Source: an uncultured Opitutales bacterium (lineage in GTDB: Bacteria > Verrucomicrobiota > Verrucomicrobiia > Opitutales > Intestinicryptomonadaceae). From it: DNA of 64,000 bases. The stretch is taken from the NCBI GenBank assembly GCA_944389315.1, contig CALXLX010000034.1, forward strand, positions 1-64,000, written 5' to 3'. Below the pieces are notes generated by a model. The model saw only the letters and a list, made by a program, of their open reading frames with translations, ran no database searches and was not told where the DNA came from. Shown here piece by piece: positions 18,251-27,671 of the stretch (within the stretch, counting starts at the first letter, position 1; every line of letters begins with the position of its first letter). Position numbers and translations under genes: made by a program.

Positions 18251-19651
18251 TTAGAGGTTGTAGGTCAACATTATTGCGTCGCGCTCGTCTGAGGCAAGCG
18301 CCGCACACCTCGCCGGAGGCAGACAGGGCGCCCAGAGAGGTTTTCCTCCATTATCTATGACAATGGGAAGTTGCTTTCGTTTCAAAATATCTATTTTTAA
18401 GTTTGAAAGCATCTTAAATACGTTCCTGTCCGCCGTGGAGCCCATGGGCGTGTAGGAATCCGAGGCGGCTATGTTTCTAATCCTTAGGGACGAGGCGTCT
18501 ATCTTTCGGGCGCTTAAAAATACGCCCTTTGCGTCGTCGTTCTGGCCGCTTAAGAGCGAGGCCATATGAGCCTCAGAGAGGGTTTTCTGGCAAAGGCCAA
18601 CGGCTGCGCCGTCGGGCAGGGTGTTTTCCCCAAAGTCGAGGTCCATGGCGAAATTTTCGGCGTATCCGTCCGTTATCCTCAGCTGGCTTAAGCGCGCGCA
18701 ATAGACTAAAAATTCATTTCCTACAGATACTTTTGAGTTTTTCCCAGAGCATATATTCTCCACCGTAATATCAATGTCCGCCGCCCGCGGCGGAAGTTTC
18801 CTGCCGCATTTTTTAAAAAGCTCATAAACCGCCCTGCGCGCAAGAGCCGGATATTTCCGCAGGGTTTTCGAGAGCAATGCGGAATTTCTCGCAAGTGCTG
18901 GCATGGCTTCAAGCTCGCCGAGTGCCAGCGCCTCGAGCGCGGCATCGTCCTCCTCCAAAAGCGCGCGGCTGCGGGCCGCTCCGTTTTGAAAGCTCCTGCC
19001 TGCAAGATTCTCGAGCGAGGGTAGGACAATATTCCTTATCTTGTTCCTCAGCGCGATGTTTTGCGCGTTGGTCTCGTCGAACCGCCAGTCTTGTGATAAA
19101 CCTCTAAGAGTATTTTCAATCTCCGCCTTTGAGAGGCCTAAAAGCGGCCTTAAAAAGAGAATATTTTTTCTTTTGGAGATGGGCCTCGGGGCGCAGAGGC
19201 CGCCGGAGCCGCTTCCGCGCATAAGCCGCATAAGGATATTCTCGGCGACGTCGCCCTTGTGGTGCCCCTGCACTATGGCCGAAAGCCCAAGCTCATCTGC
19301 CGCCGAAAAGAAAAACTCCATGCGCTTTTGCCTCAAGGCGTCCTCCGTGGGGTTGTCCAGGCTGCGCGGAAGGGCGCCAACTGTTATCTCCACCCCAAGC
19401 TTTGCGGCCAGGCCGCGCACGAAACTTTCGTCTTTTTCTGTATTGGGCCTCGTCTTGTGGTTGAAATGCAGAATAACTACGGAATCGCGCTTTGAGGGAA
19501 ATGCGTCGAGCAGGGTCAGAAGCGCAAGGACGGAATCCGCCCCGCCTGAACACGCCGCCCCTATGCGCCCGCCGCGCGTAAAAATATCTTTCGCAGCCTC
19601 AAACACCTTTGGGTGCATGGGCGCAAATCTGCGACCGGGGGAACTTTTCAT
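18251..19651 (-). CDS. tilS: TilS, tRNA(Ile)-lysidine synthase
   Basis: 466 residues. It converts C34 of tRNA-Ile(CAU) to lysidine, so that the tRNA reads AUA. The PP-loop SGGADSVLALLTLLD, the HFNHKTRP segment and the VQGHHKGDVAENILMRLMRGSG region identify it, and a full C-terminal substrate domain is present (SDSYTPMGS...RKQLPIVIDNGG). The start overlaps the aroK stop as ATGA. This gene matters here because AUA is the commonest isoleucine codon in several highly expressed genes in the window. Confidence 0.95.
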   Translation of the reverse strand: MKSSPGRRFAPMHPKVFEAAKDIFTRGGRIGAACSGGADSVLALLTLLDAFPSKRDSVVILHFNHKTRPNTEKDESFVRGLAAKLGVEITVGALPRSLDNPTEDALRQKRMEFFFSAADELGLSAIVQGHHKGDVAENILMRLMRGSGSGGLCAPRPISKRKNILFLRPLLGLSKAEIENTLRGLSQDWRFDETNAQNIALRNKIRNIVLPSLENLAGRSFQNGAARSRALLEEDDAALEALALGELEAMPALARNSALLSKTLRKYPALARRAVYELFKKCGRKLPPRAADIDITVENICSGKNSKVSVGNEFLVYCARLSQLRITDGYAENFAMDLDFGENTLPDGAAVGLCQKTLSEAHMASLLSGQNDDAKGVFLSARKIDASSLRIRNIAASDSYTPMGSTADRNVFKMLSNLKIDILKRKQLPIVIDNGGKPLWAPCLPPARCAALASDERDAIMLTYNL

Positions 19652-20268
19652 GCGTGGTCTGCCTGCTGGGCCTTTTTGTAGTTGCGCGCCAAGATGCGCT
19701 TTTCGGAGGCGTATATGCGCAGTATGTGCTCCTGAGTCATGGCTATGCTTCCGGAGGTGGCTATGGCTATGCCGCTTTTCATATAGTAGGGCGTGCGCTT
19801 CTTTAGAAGCTCCGCTATCCTCTCCGCCGGGTTCGGGCAGTTCAACAGCGGCCGCGACGGGTTTGCCGACGCGCGCTTGAGTATCTCCGACTCCTTTGAA
19901 AACAGCACCACGCTTATGCCCTTTGAACGCACAAGCTCGGGCATGCCGTCAAAACAGCAAAGCCCGCCTCCGCAGGATACCACGCAGCCGCTCGAGGGGT
20001 GGCCGTCCAGAATAAATTGCCTCTCAAGCTCCCTGAACCTCGCTTCCCCGAATCTTTCAAAAATCTTCCTTACCTTCATGTTCTGGGATTTCTCTATCGC
20101 GGAGTCGGAATCTATGAACTTGTATCCGAGCGCCTTCGCAAGCCTTGGCCCGAGCGTGGATTTCCCCGTGGCCATAAATCCGAGCAGGTACAGGTTTGGA
20201 CGCGCAACTTCAGGCGGAAACGAAGATGTATCCGCCTGAGTGTGCATCTTTCTTCTGCGCCGCTGCAT
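19648..20268 (-). CDS. aroK: Shikimate kinase
   Basis: 206 residues from ATG 20268, with about 25 residues before the P-loop GFMATGKST; an internal ATG at 20247 would give a length closer to the family and is a possible start. DSDSAIEK (shikimate/Mg), FGEARFRELERQ and the CGGGLCC loop are conserved. It makes shikimate 3-phosphate, upstream of chorismate and so of both aromatic amino acids and the MqnA step. It lies between hemB (13 bases) and tilS (ATGA overlap). Confidence 0.92.
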   Translation of the reverse strand: MQRRRRKMHTQADTSSFPPEVARPNLYLLGFMATGKSTLGPRLAKALGYKFIDSDSAIEKSQNMKVRKIFERFGEARFRELERQFILDGHPSSGCVVSCGGGLCCFDGMPELVRSKGISVVLFSKESEILKRASANPSRPLLNCPNPAERIAELLKKRTPYYMKSGIAIATSGSIAMTQEHILRIYASEKRILARNYKKAQQADHA

Positions 20269-20281
20269 TTATTTATATTCT

Positions 20282-21304
20282 CTATTGACTTCTAAAATAG
20301 TCGTTAGGTTCAAGGGAATCCGCAAAATAGGACAATATCATATCCGCCCCCGCGCGTTTTATGGAAATCAGGGACTCGTACTTGGCCTTCTCGAAATCGA
20401 GCCAGCCGAGCTTGGCGGCCGCGCATATCATGGAGTATTCTCCCGAGACTTGGTATGCGGCTATGGGCAGATTTGTAAGGGGCCTCAGCGAGGCTATTAT
20501 GTCAAGGTAGAAGCCGGCGGGCTTGACCATGAGCACGTCCGCGCCCTCGTCTTCGTCGAGCAGAGCCTCCTTTAGGCCCTCCCTTGAGTTTGCGCAGTTT
20601 ATCTGGTATGAACGCTTGTCGAGAGTCGGCGTTCCGGCGGACTTGCTCGACCCTACCGCGTCGCGGAAGGGCGAATAAAAGCACGATGCGTATTTTGCCG
20701 AATAGCCCATTATGGCCGTCTTCGTAAAGCCGCACTCGTCGAGAGCCTCCCTTATGGCGCTTGTGCGCCCGTCCATCGCCGCGCTCGGGGCTACAAAATC
20801 CGCCCCGGCGGACGCCGCGCCGAGAGCCATTCCGCAGAGAACCTCCACGGTTTCATCGTTTAAAATCTCCCTGCCCGATTCGTCCAGAAGACCGTCGTGC
20901 CCGTGGGTGGTGTAGGGGTCCAAGGCTATGTCGGCTATTACGGCCATTTCGGGAAAGCGTTTTTTTACCTCGCGTATGGTCCTGTTCGTGAGGCTCTTTT
21001 CGTTTAGGGCCTCGGCGGCGTCCGGCGTTTTTAGGCGCATGTCCACGGACGGGAAGGGCGCTATGGCGGCTATGCCCTTTTTCAGGAGGGAGTCGCACTT
21101 TCGGAGGAGCTTGTCTATGGACAGCCTCTGCACTCCGGGCATGGAGGGCACGTTCTGCGTCCGATTTCTTCCGTCTATTACAAATACCGGCAGAATGAAA
21201 TCGGCCGGATTTAGAAAATTCTCTTGCGAAAGAGAGAGTATAGACGCGCTTTTTCTCAGGCGCCTTGGGCGTTTGGGTATATCGAGCTTGAAATTCTCGT
21301 TCAT
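20282..21304 (-). CDS. hemB: Delta-aminolevulinic acid dehydratase (porphobilinogen synthase)
   Basis: 340 residues. It condenses two 5-aminolevulinate molecules to porphobilinogen. The two active-site lysines are in SAKYASCFYSPFRDA and LMVKPAGFYLD. The metal site reads DIALDPYTTHGHDG, so it lacks the three cysteines of zinc-type enzymes and belongs to the Mg-dependent type. It is divergent from cysS with 39 bases between start codons, and heads the hemB-aroK-tilS operon. Confidence 0.96.
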   Translation of the reverse strand: MNENFKLDIPKRPRRLRKSASILSLSQENFLNPADFILPVFVIDGRNRTQNVPSMPGVQRLSIDKLLRKCDSLLKKGIAAIAPFPSVDMRLKTPDAAEALNEKSLTNRTIREVKKRFPEMAVIADIALDPYTTHGHDGLLDESGREILNDETVEVLCGMALGAASAGADFVAPSAAMDGRTSAIREALDECGFTKTAIMGYSAKYASCFYSPFRDAVGSSKSAGTPTLDKRSYQINCANSREGLKEALLDEDEGADVLMVKPAGFYLDIIASLRPLTNLPIAAYQVSGEYSMICAAAKLGWLDFEKAKYESLISIKRAGADMILSYFADSLEPNDYFRSQ

Positions 21305-21343
21305 TGTCTATTGATTAGTTCGCTAAAAATATCGCAGACAAAA

Positions 21344-22786
21344 ATGAATCCGTCAATAATCAATACCATGACACGGCTCAAAACGGAGCTGAAACCGGCC
21401 GATGCCGATAACGTCTTTAAGATGTACTGCTGCGGCCCGACGGTTTACGGGCCCGCCCACATAGGCAACTTTCGCACATTTTTGATACAGGACGTATTGA
21501 GGCGCACGCTCGAGGCTGCGGGCGTAAAGGTAAAGCATGTGCGCAACATAACCGATGTGGACGACAAAACCATACGCGAAAGCCGCAAGCTCGGTGTCAG
21601 CCTCAAGGATTTCACAAGGCGCTGGGAGGACAAGTTCCATGCCGACTGCGCTGCGCTGAACATGCTTGCGCCCACAGTAGAGCCGCGCGCGACGGAGCAT
21701 ATAAAAGAGCAGCTCGAGCTTGTCGCCAAGCTCGTTGAAAACGGCCATGCCTATGTTTCCGACGACGGCAGCGTTTATTTTAAAATATCCACCTTCCCCG
21801 ACTACGGCAAGCTTTCGGGCTTGGACCCCGAGAGCCTGCGCACGCAGAATGTAAATTCCGCCGGGGACGCCAACGTCGCCGACGAGTACGAGCGCGACAG
21901 CGTTTCCGACTTCGCCCTTTGGAAGGGAAGAAAACCCGAAGACGGCGACAACTTCTGGAAGTCTCCCTGGGGAGAGGGCCGGCCAGGCTGGCACATAGAA
22001 TGTTCCGCCATGTCCAAAAAATATCTGGGCGACACTTTCGACCTTCATGGAGGCGGGGTTGATTTGTGCTTCCCTCACCATGAAAACGAGATAGCCCAAA
22101 GCCGCTGCGCGAGCGGGGCTAAGGAGTCCGTAAGAACGTGGTTCCACAGCGCGCACCTTATGGTGGAGGGGGCGAAGATGTCCAAGAGCCTCGGCAACCT
22201 GTACACGCTTGACGACCTCGAAAAGCGCGGATACACGCCCATGCAGGTGCGCTACGCCCTGATATCGGGCCACTACCGCCAGCAGCTCAACTTCACCTTC
22301 AAGGGGCTCGACGACGCGAAAAGCGCGCTTGCGAAGATGCTTAAGTCCCTCAAGGCCTGCCTTGCTTCTTTGGGAATATCCGAGGGAGATTTTAAGGGGT
22401 TTGTGCGCCCCGGGGCTAAATTTGAGGGCACGGCCTTCGAGCCCGCCTGGCGCGCCCTTTGCGACGACTTGAACGTGCCCAAGGCCGAAGGCGAGATTTT
22501 TACGGCATTCGCCTCAAAGTCGGTCAGGACGCTTGAAGATATAAAGGCTTTTGGCTCGCTGATGTACGCTCTTGGCATAGACCTTTTTGCCGCGCGGGCC
22601 AATGGGGCTGAAGATGCTTCTGGCAGCGTTGAGGCTCCCGCGGAGATAGTGGAGCTTGCAAAGGCAAGGTGGGAGGCAAAGAAGGCCAAAGATTTTTCCA
22701 AGGCCGATTCTTTGCGGGCTGAAATCCTTGCAAAAGGCTGGACTGTTCTCGACAAGAAGGACGGTTTCGACTTGAAGAGATCCTAA
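21344..22786 (+). CDS. cysS: Cysteinyl-tRNA synthetase
   Basis: 480 residues. MNPSIINTMTRLKTEL matches the usual N-terminus, so ATG 21344 is chosen although the frame is open into the opposite hemB gene. The HIGH-type motif is PAHIGNFRT and the second signature is KMSKSLGN. Zinc ligands are visible as CCGPTVYGP, WHIECSAMS and FPHHENEIAQS. The upstream region has no clear Shine-Dalgarno. It is followed by an AT-rich gap and a secreted protein gene. Confidence 0.97.
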   Translation: MNPSIINTMTRLKTELKPADADNVFKMYCCGPTVYGPAHIGNFRTFLIQDVLRRTLEAAGVKVKHVRNITDVDDKTIRESRKLGVSLKDFTRRWEDKFHADCAALNMLAPTVEPRATEHIKEQLELVAKLVENGHAYVSDDGSVYFKISTFPDYGKLSGLDPESLRTQNVNSAGDANVADEYERDSVSDFALWKGRKPEDGDNFWKSPWGEGRPGWHIECSAMSKKYLGDTFDLHGGGVDLCFPHHENEIAQSRCASGAKESVRTWFHSAHLMVEGAKMSKSLGNLYTLDDLEKRGYTPMQVRYALISGHYRQQLNFTFKGLDDAKSALAKMLKSLKACLASLGISEGDFKGFVRPGAKFEGTAFEPAWRALCDDLNVPKAEGEIFTAFASKSVRTLEDIKAFGSLMYALGIDLFAARANGAEDASGSVEAPAEIVELAKARWEAKKAKDFSKADSLRAEILAKGWTVLDKKDGFDLKRS

Positions 22787-22836
22787 GATTTCAATATTCG
22801 GCGGGCATTGTTTTGGGGAAAGGAAGTTTCTTTTCC

Positions 22837-22865
22837 TTGCAGACGGCGCCCGCCGTTTTTATTGT
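22837..22865 (+). promoter_or_regulatory. Candidate promoter for the DUF4832 gene
   Basis: TTGCAG (22837-22842), 17-base spacer, TATTGT (22860-22865). The expected transcription start is at about 22872, two bases before the ATG, again pointing to a leaderless message. Confidence 0.4.
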
Positions 22866-22873
22866 GGGTATTT

Positions 22874-24316
22874 ATGTTTGCCAAGTTTCTTGTTTTTGGG
22901 GCGGCTTTGCTCGCGTCTTTTGCGGCGGACGGAGCCGTTCAGAAGTTGGATTTGCGCCCTGCGCAAGACGCTGCGCGCGTGCTGGGCAACCCCGACAAGG
23001 GCTGGTACCACCATTATTACGACAACTGCCTTACCGGCTATTTGGGCAGCGACGCTGACATCTTGCGCATTCCCAATCTCAGCCATCTGTTTTTAAGGTT
23101 TGCCTGGTGCTATCTCGAGCCGGAGGAGGGTAAGTTCAACTGGGCTTTGATAGACGACCAGATAAAAAAGTGGGCTCCGCGGGGAGTTCAAATAAGCCTG
23201 TCGATAACATGTCAGGAAACCGGCGAGCCCTATGCCACTCCAAAGTGGGTGATAGCCTCCGGCGCCAAGGGCGCCCTGTATAAGGTTGGAACCAAAGGCG
23301 AGCTTTACAGCGGCGAGGGGCACGGCGTGTGGGAGCCCGATTATGCGGATCCCGTATTTTTGGAAAAGCTCGAAAACTTGCAAAAGGCCATAGCCGCGCG
23401 CTACGACGGTAGCGACGACATCGCAAGCGTGACAATCGCAAGCATAGGGAACTGGGGCGAGGGGCACAACGGCTTTACAAGCCGCAAGAAAGTGCCGGTG
23501 GACGTAATAAAAAAACACATAGACATATACGTCAGGCATTTTAAAAAGAGCCTGATAGTAATAGGCGACGATTGCCTTGCCGCATGGCATTCCAAGGAGG
23601 AGATAGAGGAGCTTCGCGGCTATGTAAGAAGCAAAAAAATTAGCTATAGGGACGATTCCATCTTGGTCAACTGGACCTACCGCCACGACCCCTCAAAGCT
23701 CAGCTTTTTGCACCCGGAGTTCTTTTCGGACGCCGCCGCCTACGCGCCTACAACGCTTGAGATGGAACATTACGGAACCATGAAAAAGCGGGGCGAGTGG
23801 GTAGGCAAGAACGGCTCCGAATTTGGCGCAGACGTTGTCCGAGAGGTAATCCGACGGGCCCAGTGCACGTTTTTGGGTTTCCACGGCCGGGCCAAGGAAT
23901 TTATGGACGACAACCCCGACTACGCCCGCGAGATGGCAAACAAGCTCGGATATTGGCTGTTTATAAACGGTGTGGGTTTCGACAAATCTAAAGGCGAGTT
24001 TGAAGTCGTTTGGGACAACCGCGGGGTCGCGCGCCCGTACAAGCCGTACAAGGTATATTTTAAATTCGGTCGGGTAGAAGGGGGCTTTGAGAAAACCGTG
24101 CTACTCAAAGACGCCGATGTTCGGGAACTCTTGCCCGGAATTACAGCTAAAAAATACAGGCCCGACATATCCGATATCCCCGAAGGACTCTACGAATTGT
24201 CCATATGCATAAGGCGGGAGATAGAAGGCAAGCCGGCCAGAATAGTAGAACTGGGCTTTAAGGAAAGCCTAAGAGGCGGAGACGGCTTTTATAGATTGGG
24301 AGAGTTAAAATTGTAA
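22874..24316 (+). CDS. Secreted DUF4832-type protein, putative glycoside hydrolase-like TIM barrel
   Basis: 480 residues. The signal peptide MFAKFLVFGAALLASFAADG points to export, and ATG 22874 is preferred to the upstream in-frame start for that reason. The GWYHHYYDN start, the LSHLFLRFAWCYLEPEEGKFNW segment and ASIGNWGEGHNG are typical of a (beta/alpha)8 glycosidase-like fold. Candidate acidic residues are E196 (GNWGEG) and E296/E298 (TTLEMEHYG). The C-terminal part from about residue 375 looks like a beta-rich DUF4832 domain. The substrate is unknown. It lies near other secreted sugar enzymes, but not in an operon with them. Confidence 0.65.
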   Translation: MFAKFLVFGAALLASFAADGAVQKLDLRPAQDAARVLGNPDKGWYHHYYDNCLTGYLGSDADILRIPNLSHLFLRFAWCYLEPEEGKFNWALIDDQIKKWAPRGVQISLSITCQETGEPYATPKWVIASGAKGALYKVGTKGELYSGEGHGVWEPDYADPVFLEKLENLQKAIAARYDGSDDIASVTIASIGNWGEGHNGFTSRKKVPVDVIKKHIDIYVRHFKKSLIVIGDDCLAAWHSKEEIEELRGYVRSKKISYRDDSILVNWTYRHDPSKLSFLHPEFFSDAAAYAPTTLEMEHYGTMKKRGEWVGKNGSEFGADVVREVIRRAQCTFLGFHGRAKEFMDDNPDYAREMANKLGYWLFINGVGFDKSKGEFEVVWDNRGVARPYKPYKVYFKFGRVEGGFEKTVLLKDADVRELLPGITAKKYRPDISDIPEGLYELSICIRREIEGKPARIVELGFKESLRGGDGFYRLGELKL

Positions 24317-24692
24317 AATATCGGATAAAATAGCAATTTCCCTGCGTTTGTGTATTTTTGCTGTTTAAATAGCGTCAAAGGTTGGTTATATTGCGGGATT
24401 TGCCGCGTTTTAAGTGGAATATAAACCGCTAAGATATAGGGCGCAGCGCGGTTTTTCAGTGGTTTAAAGCGATGTCGGCGTTTGCCTTAAGCCTTCTTTT
24501 CAATGCAAATTTAAAAATATGTTAAAATTTCCAAGCTCGGGATAGCGGCATGAAAATATCGTCAAAAAAAGTTTTGAGGATTCTTGACAGCAGAGGAAGT
24601 TCTATTTAAATGTTTAGCGAACTTATAAAGATACGGCGAACATTTCCGTGTGGGTCGTGTCGGGTTTTTAACAATAGAAGGAATATATAAAG
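24317..24692 (+). other. 376-bp AT-rich intergenic region with a candidate promoter
   Basis: No gene seen. TTGACA (24584-24589) and TTAAAT (24606-24611) are 16 bases apart and could drive the oxidoreductase gene, whose ATG has AAGGAA about ten bases before it. No tRNA or clear terminator was found. Confidence 0.45.
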
Positions 24693-26066
24693 ATGGATAG
24701 AAGGAAATTCATAAAAAGCGTTGCCGCTTCCGCGGCGGCGGTATCTATGCCCTGCTTTTCGATAGCCAAGAGCAGAAATGCGAACGAAAAGATAAACGTG
24801 GCGTTTGTTGGCGTAGGAGGCATAGGAGCCATGTCTTTGGGAGGGCTTAAAAACGATTGCGCGGATTCCGTAAATTTTGCGGCGCTTTGCGATGTCGATA
24901 CAAAATATTCCGCCGGCAATGTTAAAAAATTCGCGCCCGACGCTCCGTTTTTTACGGACTACCGCCAGATGCTGGACAAGATGGGCAAGGATATAGACGC
25001 CGTATGCGTGTCCACTCCCGACCATTCCCACTTTAAGATTGCCATGGACGCCATGGAGTGCGGCAAGCATGTGGCCGTGCAAAAGCCTTTGGCTCACAAT
25101 GTCTGGCAGGTGCGCCAGCTTGCCAAGGCGCGCAAGTACTACGGCAAGCAGCAGACCGTGATGATGAACCAAGGGCATGCGACAGACCAGATAAGGCTGC
25201 TTAAGGAGTGGGCGGACTCGGGCGTATGCGGGGACTTTTCCGAAGTTCATGTGATGTGCGGCGGGCCGAACTGGAAGAGCATATATTTTAAAAAGCCCGC
25301 GTCGTATCCCTTCGGCAAGGAGGACGTTCCTTCCAACCTCTCTTGGGATTTGTGGATAAACCAGGGCAAGTTTACGGATTACAACAGCATATACCACCCG
25401 CTTACATGGCGCTCTTTCTGGGATTACGGAACGGGCATGCTGGGAGACTGGTTCTGCCATACGGGAGACGCTCCTGTCTGGATACTCGACCTTAAGGATC
25501 CGGTGTCTGTTGAGCTTGTCAGCGCCAAGACCAATTTCGACCCGAAGGTGTTCATCCCCGATTCTTCCATCGTGAAGTGGACTTTCCCGAAGACGGACAA
25601 GCGCCCTGAGTGCGTGATGTATTGGTACGACGGTGGCCAGGAGCCTCTGACGCGCCCGCACGATTTCGACGAGGGCAGAAAGCTGCCGACGGCGGGCATG
25701 TTTATGATAGGCTCCAAGCACACGATAGAAACCGGCGTTCGCCCGAACTTCAATCCGTGCATGACGAATACGGCGTTCTTCAAGGAGTTCAAGCGCAACA
25801 TGCCGCCCAAGACCATACCGAGAATTCCCAGGGGCAGCCTGTACCGCGAATGGATAGACGCAATAAAGGGCGACGGGCCCGAGTGTGGTTCCAACTTCGG
25901 GTATGCGGCGCAGCTTACGGAGGTGGCGCTTCTTGGCTGCCTGGCTCAGCGCTTCGGCGGAAAAATAGAGTGGGACGCGGAGAATATGTCCGCCAAGAAC
26001 CGGTCGGAGCTGAATGCGTTTATAAAGGAGCCTGAGCGCTCGGGTTGGGAAAGCAAAGCCATATAA
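24693..26066 (+). CDS. Tat-exported Gfo/Idh/MocA-family oxidoreductase
   Basis: 457 residues. The N-terminus DRRKFIKSVAASAAAVSMP is a twin-arginine signal, so the folded NAD-bound enzyme is likely exported. The Rossmann loop VAFVGVGGIGAMSLGG (about 34-48) and the HVAVQKPLAHN segment (the family's EKP motif with Gln in place of Glu) are seen, and the C-terminal half fits the family's dimerisation and substrate domain. Such proteins oxidise or rearrange sugars, some at C3. Two DUF1080 genes follow after a strong terminator, so they belong to the same neighbourhood but probably not the same transcript. Confidence 0.88.
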   Translation: MDRRKFIKSVAASAAAVSMPCFSIAKSRNANEKINVAFVGVGGIGAMSLGGLKNDCADSVNFAALCDVDTKYSAGNVKKFAPDAPFFTDYRQMLDKMGKDIDAVCVSTPDHSHFKIAMDAMECGKHVAVQKPLAHNVWQVRQLAKARKYYGKQQTVMMNQGHATDQIRLLKEWADSGVCGDFSEVHVMCGGPNWKSIYFKKPASYPFGKEDVPSNLSWDLWINQGKFTDYNSIYHPLTWRSFWDYGTGMLGDWFCHTGDAPVWILDLKDPVSVELVSAKTNFDPKVFIPDSSIVKWTFPKTDKRPECVMYWYDGGQEPLTRPHDFDEGRKLPTAGMFMIGSKHTIETGVRPNFNPCMTNTAFFKEFKRNMPPKTIPRIPRGSLYREWIDAIKGDGPECGSNFGYAAQLTEVALLGCLAQRFGGKIEWDAENMSAKNRSELNAFIKEPERSGWESKAI

Positions 26067-26096
26067 TTTAGCCTGTAGCTTACATATGGAAGCATA

Positions 26097-26116
26097 GCAG
26101 GCGTGCCTGCGTTTTT
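26097..26116 (+). terminator. First of two tandem terminators after the oxidoreductase gene
   Basis: Short stem GCAGG/CCTGC with a CGTG loop, then GTTTTT. Confidence 0.6.
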
Positions 26117-26119
26117 ATT

Positions 26120-26150
26120 CGCGGTTGTACTTTGTGCAGCCGCGTTTTTT
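26120..26150 (+). terminator. Second tandem terminator
   Basis: An 11-bp stem (26120-26130 with 26134-26144), including two G-U pairs, with a TTT loop and six T after it. Confidence 0.88.
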
Positions 26151-26595
26151 ATATGCGCAGCCGCTCTTTTTATTTTGGATATCTTTTCCTCCACAGGCCT
26201 TTCCGGTTGAGTGGCAGTTTTATTTGTTTTTCAAGTTGTCGTTATTAGAGCAAAATAGAGGAAAATTTGCCCGCGGATTTTCCATGGAGATATTTTTTAT
26301 GGCTGGCAATCCGGCATTGTTTCTTCGATTAGGTCAAAGGAATCCAAAAACTTTTACTATGGAGGCAATACTGGATAAATATTTTCAGTAAATGCCTCAA
26401 CGGCTCTTGACAGCCGGGGGTACCATATCCTAAAACCCCTTCGCCAACACGGAAATTTTTTGTTGCTACGCATGTTTGCGAAATATGCGTCAGGCAGGGA
26501 TAGTACGTTGCGGCAGAATAGAAAGCATAGTAAAATTCCTATCTTGGCGTTCGCGCCGATGCTCATTACAACAGATATAAAAGTCAAAAAAACAT
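26151..26595 (+). other. 445-bp AT-rich spacer before the DUF1080 pair
   Basis: No gene with coding character. TTGACA (26407-26412) and CTAAAA (26430-26435), 17 bases apart, are the best promoter candidate; the same CTTGACAGC string is found ahead of the oxidoreductase gene at 24583. That would leave a leader of roughly 150 bases. Confidence 0.35.
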
Positions 26596-27660
26596 ATGAA
26601 AAAGTTAATATTGGCAATTTTGCTTTCGGCGGGGGTTGCGGTTTTTGCCGAAGACGTTTTTGTGGGAGAATACAAGGGTTCTTGCGAAGCGCCTAAGGGG
26701 TCTTATTTCCAGATGAACCCCACGGTGCATATGCAAATTTCAAGGATAACGCCCGATACCTACCGCGTGAAGGTTCTGCCGTTTATATGCCGCAGGCCGT
26801 ATATATACGCTATTTGCGAGGTAAAATCGGACGGGAAGGGAGACCTTGTTTTGGACGGAGCCCCCTTTACTACGCAGTACAATTTCACCAAGATTTCCGG
26901 GGTTGTAAAGGCTGACGGCACAGCCGAGTTGGAGGGTGTTTGGGGAAAGACGCCCGTAAAGATGAAGCTCGAGAAGTTTTATAGGGGTTCTCCCACCATG
27001 GGTTTAAAGCCCTTTGAGGGGGCGACGATTTTAATAGGGGAGGGGAATCTGGACAAGTGGCGCGAGGCCGACGGTTCAGCGCCCGCCTGGGAGATACTTG
27101 GAGAAGTTGTGGAGATAAAGCCCGATCCGAAGATAAAGGGCAAGAAGCGCAAGAACCGTACCATATACACGCGCGAGAAGTTTTCGGGGGACCTGCGTTT
27201 GCACCTTGAATACAAGCTGCCTGAGGAGTACGACAAGAGCGGGCAGGGCAGGGGCAATTCCGGATTGTTCTTTGGGGACATAGAGCTGCAGATACTCGAT
27301 AGTTTTCATTCGGACGGGCTATGGGACGAGGCGGGGGCCTTGTATCGCTTTTCGCCGCCGCAAGTAAACGCTGCCCTGCCGGCACAGACATGGCAGACCT
27401 ACGATGTGGAATATATCGCCGCGAAGTATAAGGACGGAAAGATAGTTTCCTATCCGCGCCTTACAGTATGGCACAACGGGGTGAAGGTGCAAGGAGACGT
27501 TGAAGTATCCTCCTGCACTTCGCACAGGCAGGATTTGGTGAACAATTATAAATTTACGGAGGGGCCCATATCGATATCGTTGCAGGACCACGACCACAAG
27601 GTGCAGTTTAGAAACATGTGGGTATGCCCGCTTTCTACAGACGACGACAAAAACCTCTAA
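26596..27660 (+). CDS. Secreted DUF1080 (3-keto-glycoside hydrolase-like) protein 1
   Basis: 354 residues with signal peptide MKKLILAILLSAGVAVFA. Residues ~22-140 form a beta-rich N-terminal domain (VFVGEYKGS... to KLEKFYRGSP), and from ~155 the DUF1080 domain follows with LHLEYKLPEEY, GNSGLFFGDIELQILDSF and QTWQTYDVEY. DUF1080 members act on 3-keto sugars or bind glycans; here the substrate is unknown. The start has an A-rich upstream (AAAAAAACAT) and no Shine-Dalgarno. It is the first of a tandem pair with the gene at 27672. Confidence 0.85.
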   Translation: MKKLILAILLSAGVAVFAEDVFVGEYKGSCEAPKGSYFQMNPTVHMQISRITPDTYRVKVLPFICRRPYIYAICEVKSDGKGDLVLDGAPFTTQYNFTKISGVVKADGTAELEGVWGKTPVKMKLEKFYRGSPTMGLKPFEGATILIGEGNLDKWREADGSAPAWEILGEVVEIKPDPKIKGKKRKNRTIYTREKFSGDLRLHLEYKLPEEYDKSGQGRGNSGLFFGDIELQILDSFHSDGLWDEAGALYRFSPPQVNAALPAQTWQTYDVEYIAAKYKDGKIVSYPRLTVWHNGVKVQGDVEVSSCTSHRQDLVNNYKFTEGPISISLQDHDHKVQFRNMWVCPLSTDDDKNL

Positions 27661-27671
27661 AAGATTTAAAT

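Noticed and set aside
24317-24692. tRNA or regulatory RNA in the longest gaps
   Set aside because: No T-loop-like sequence or cloverleaf could be found in this or in the other large spacers.
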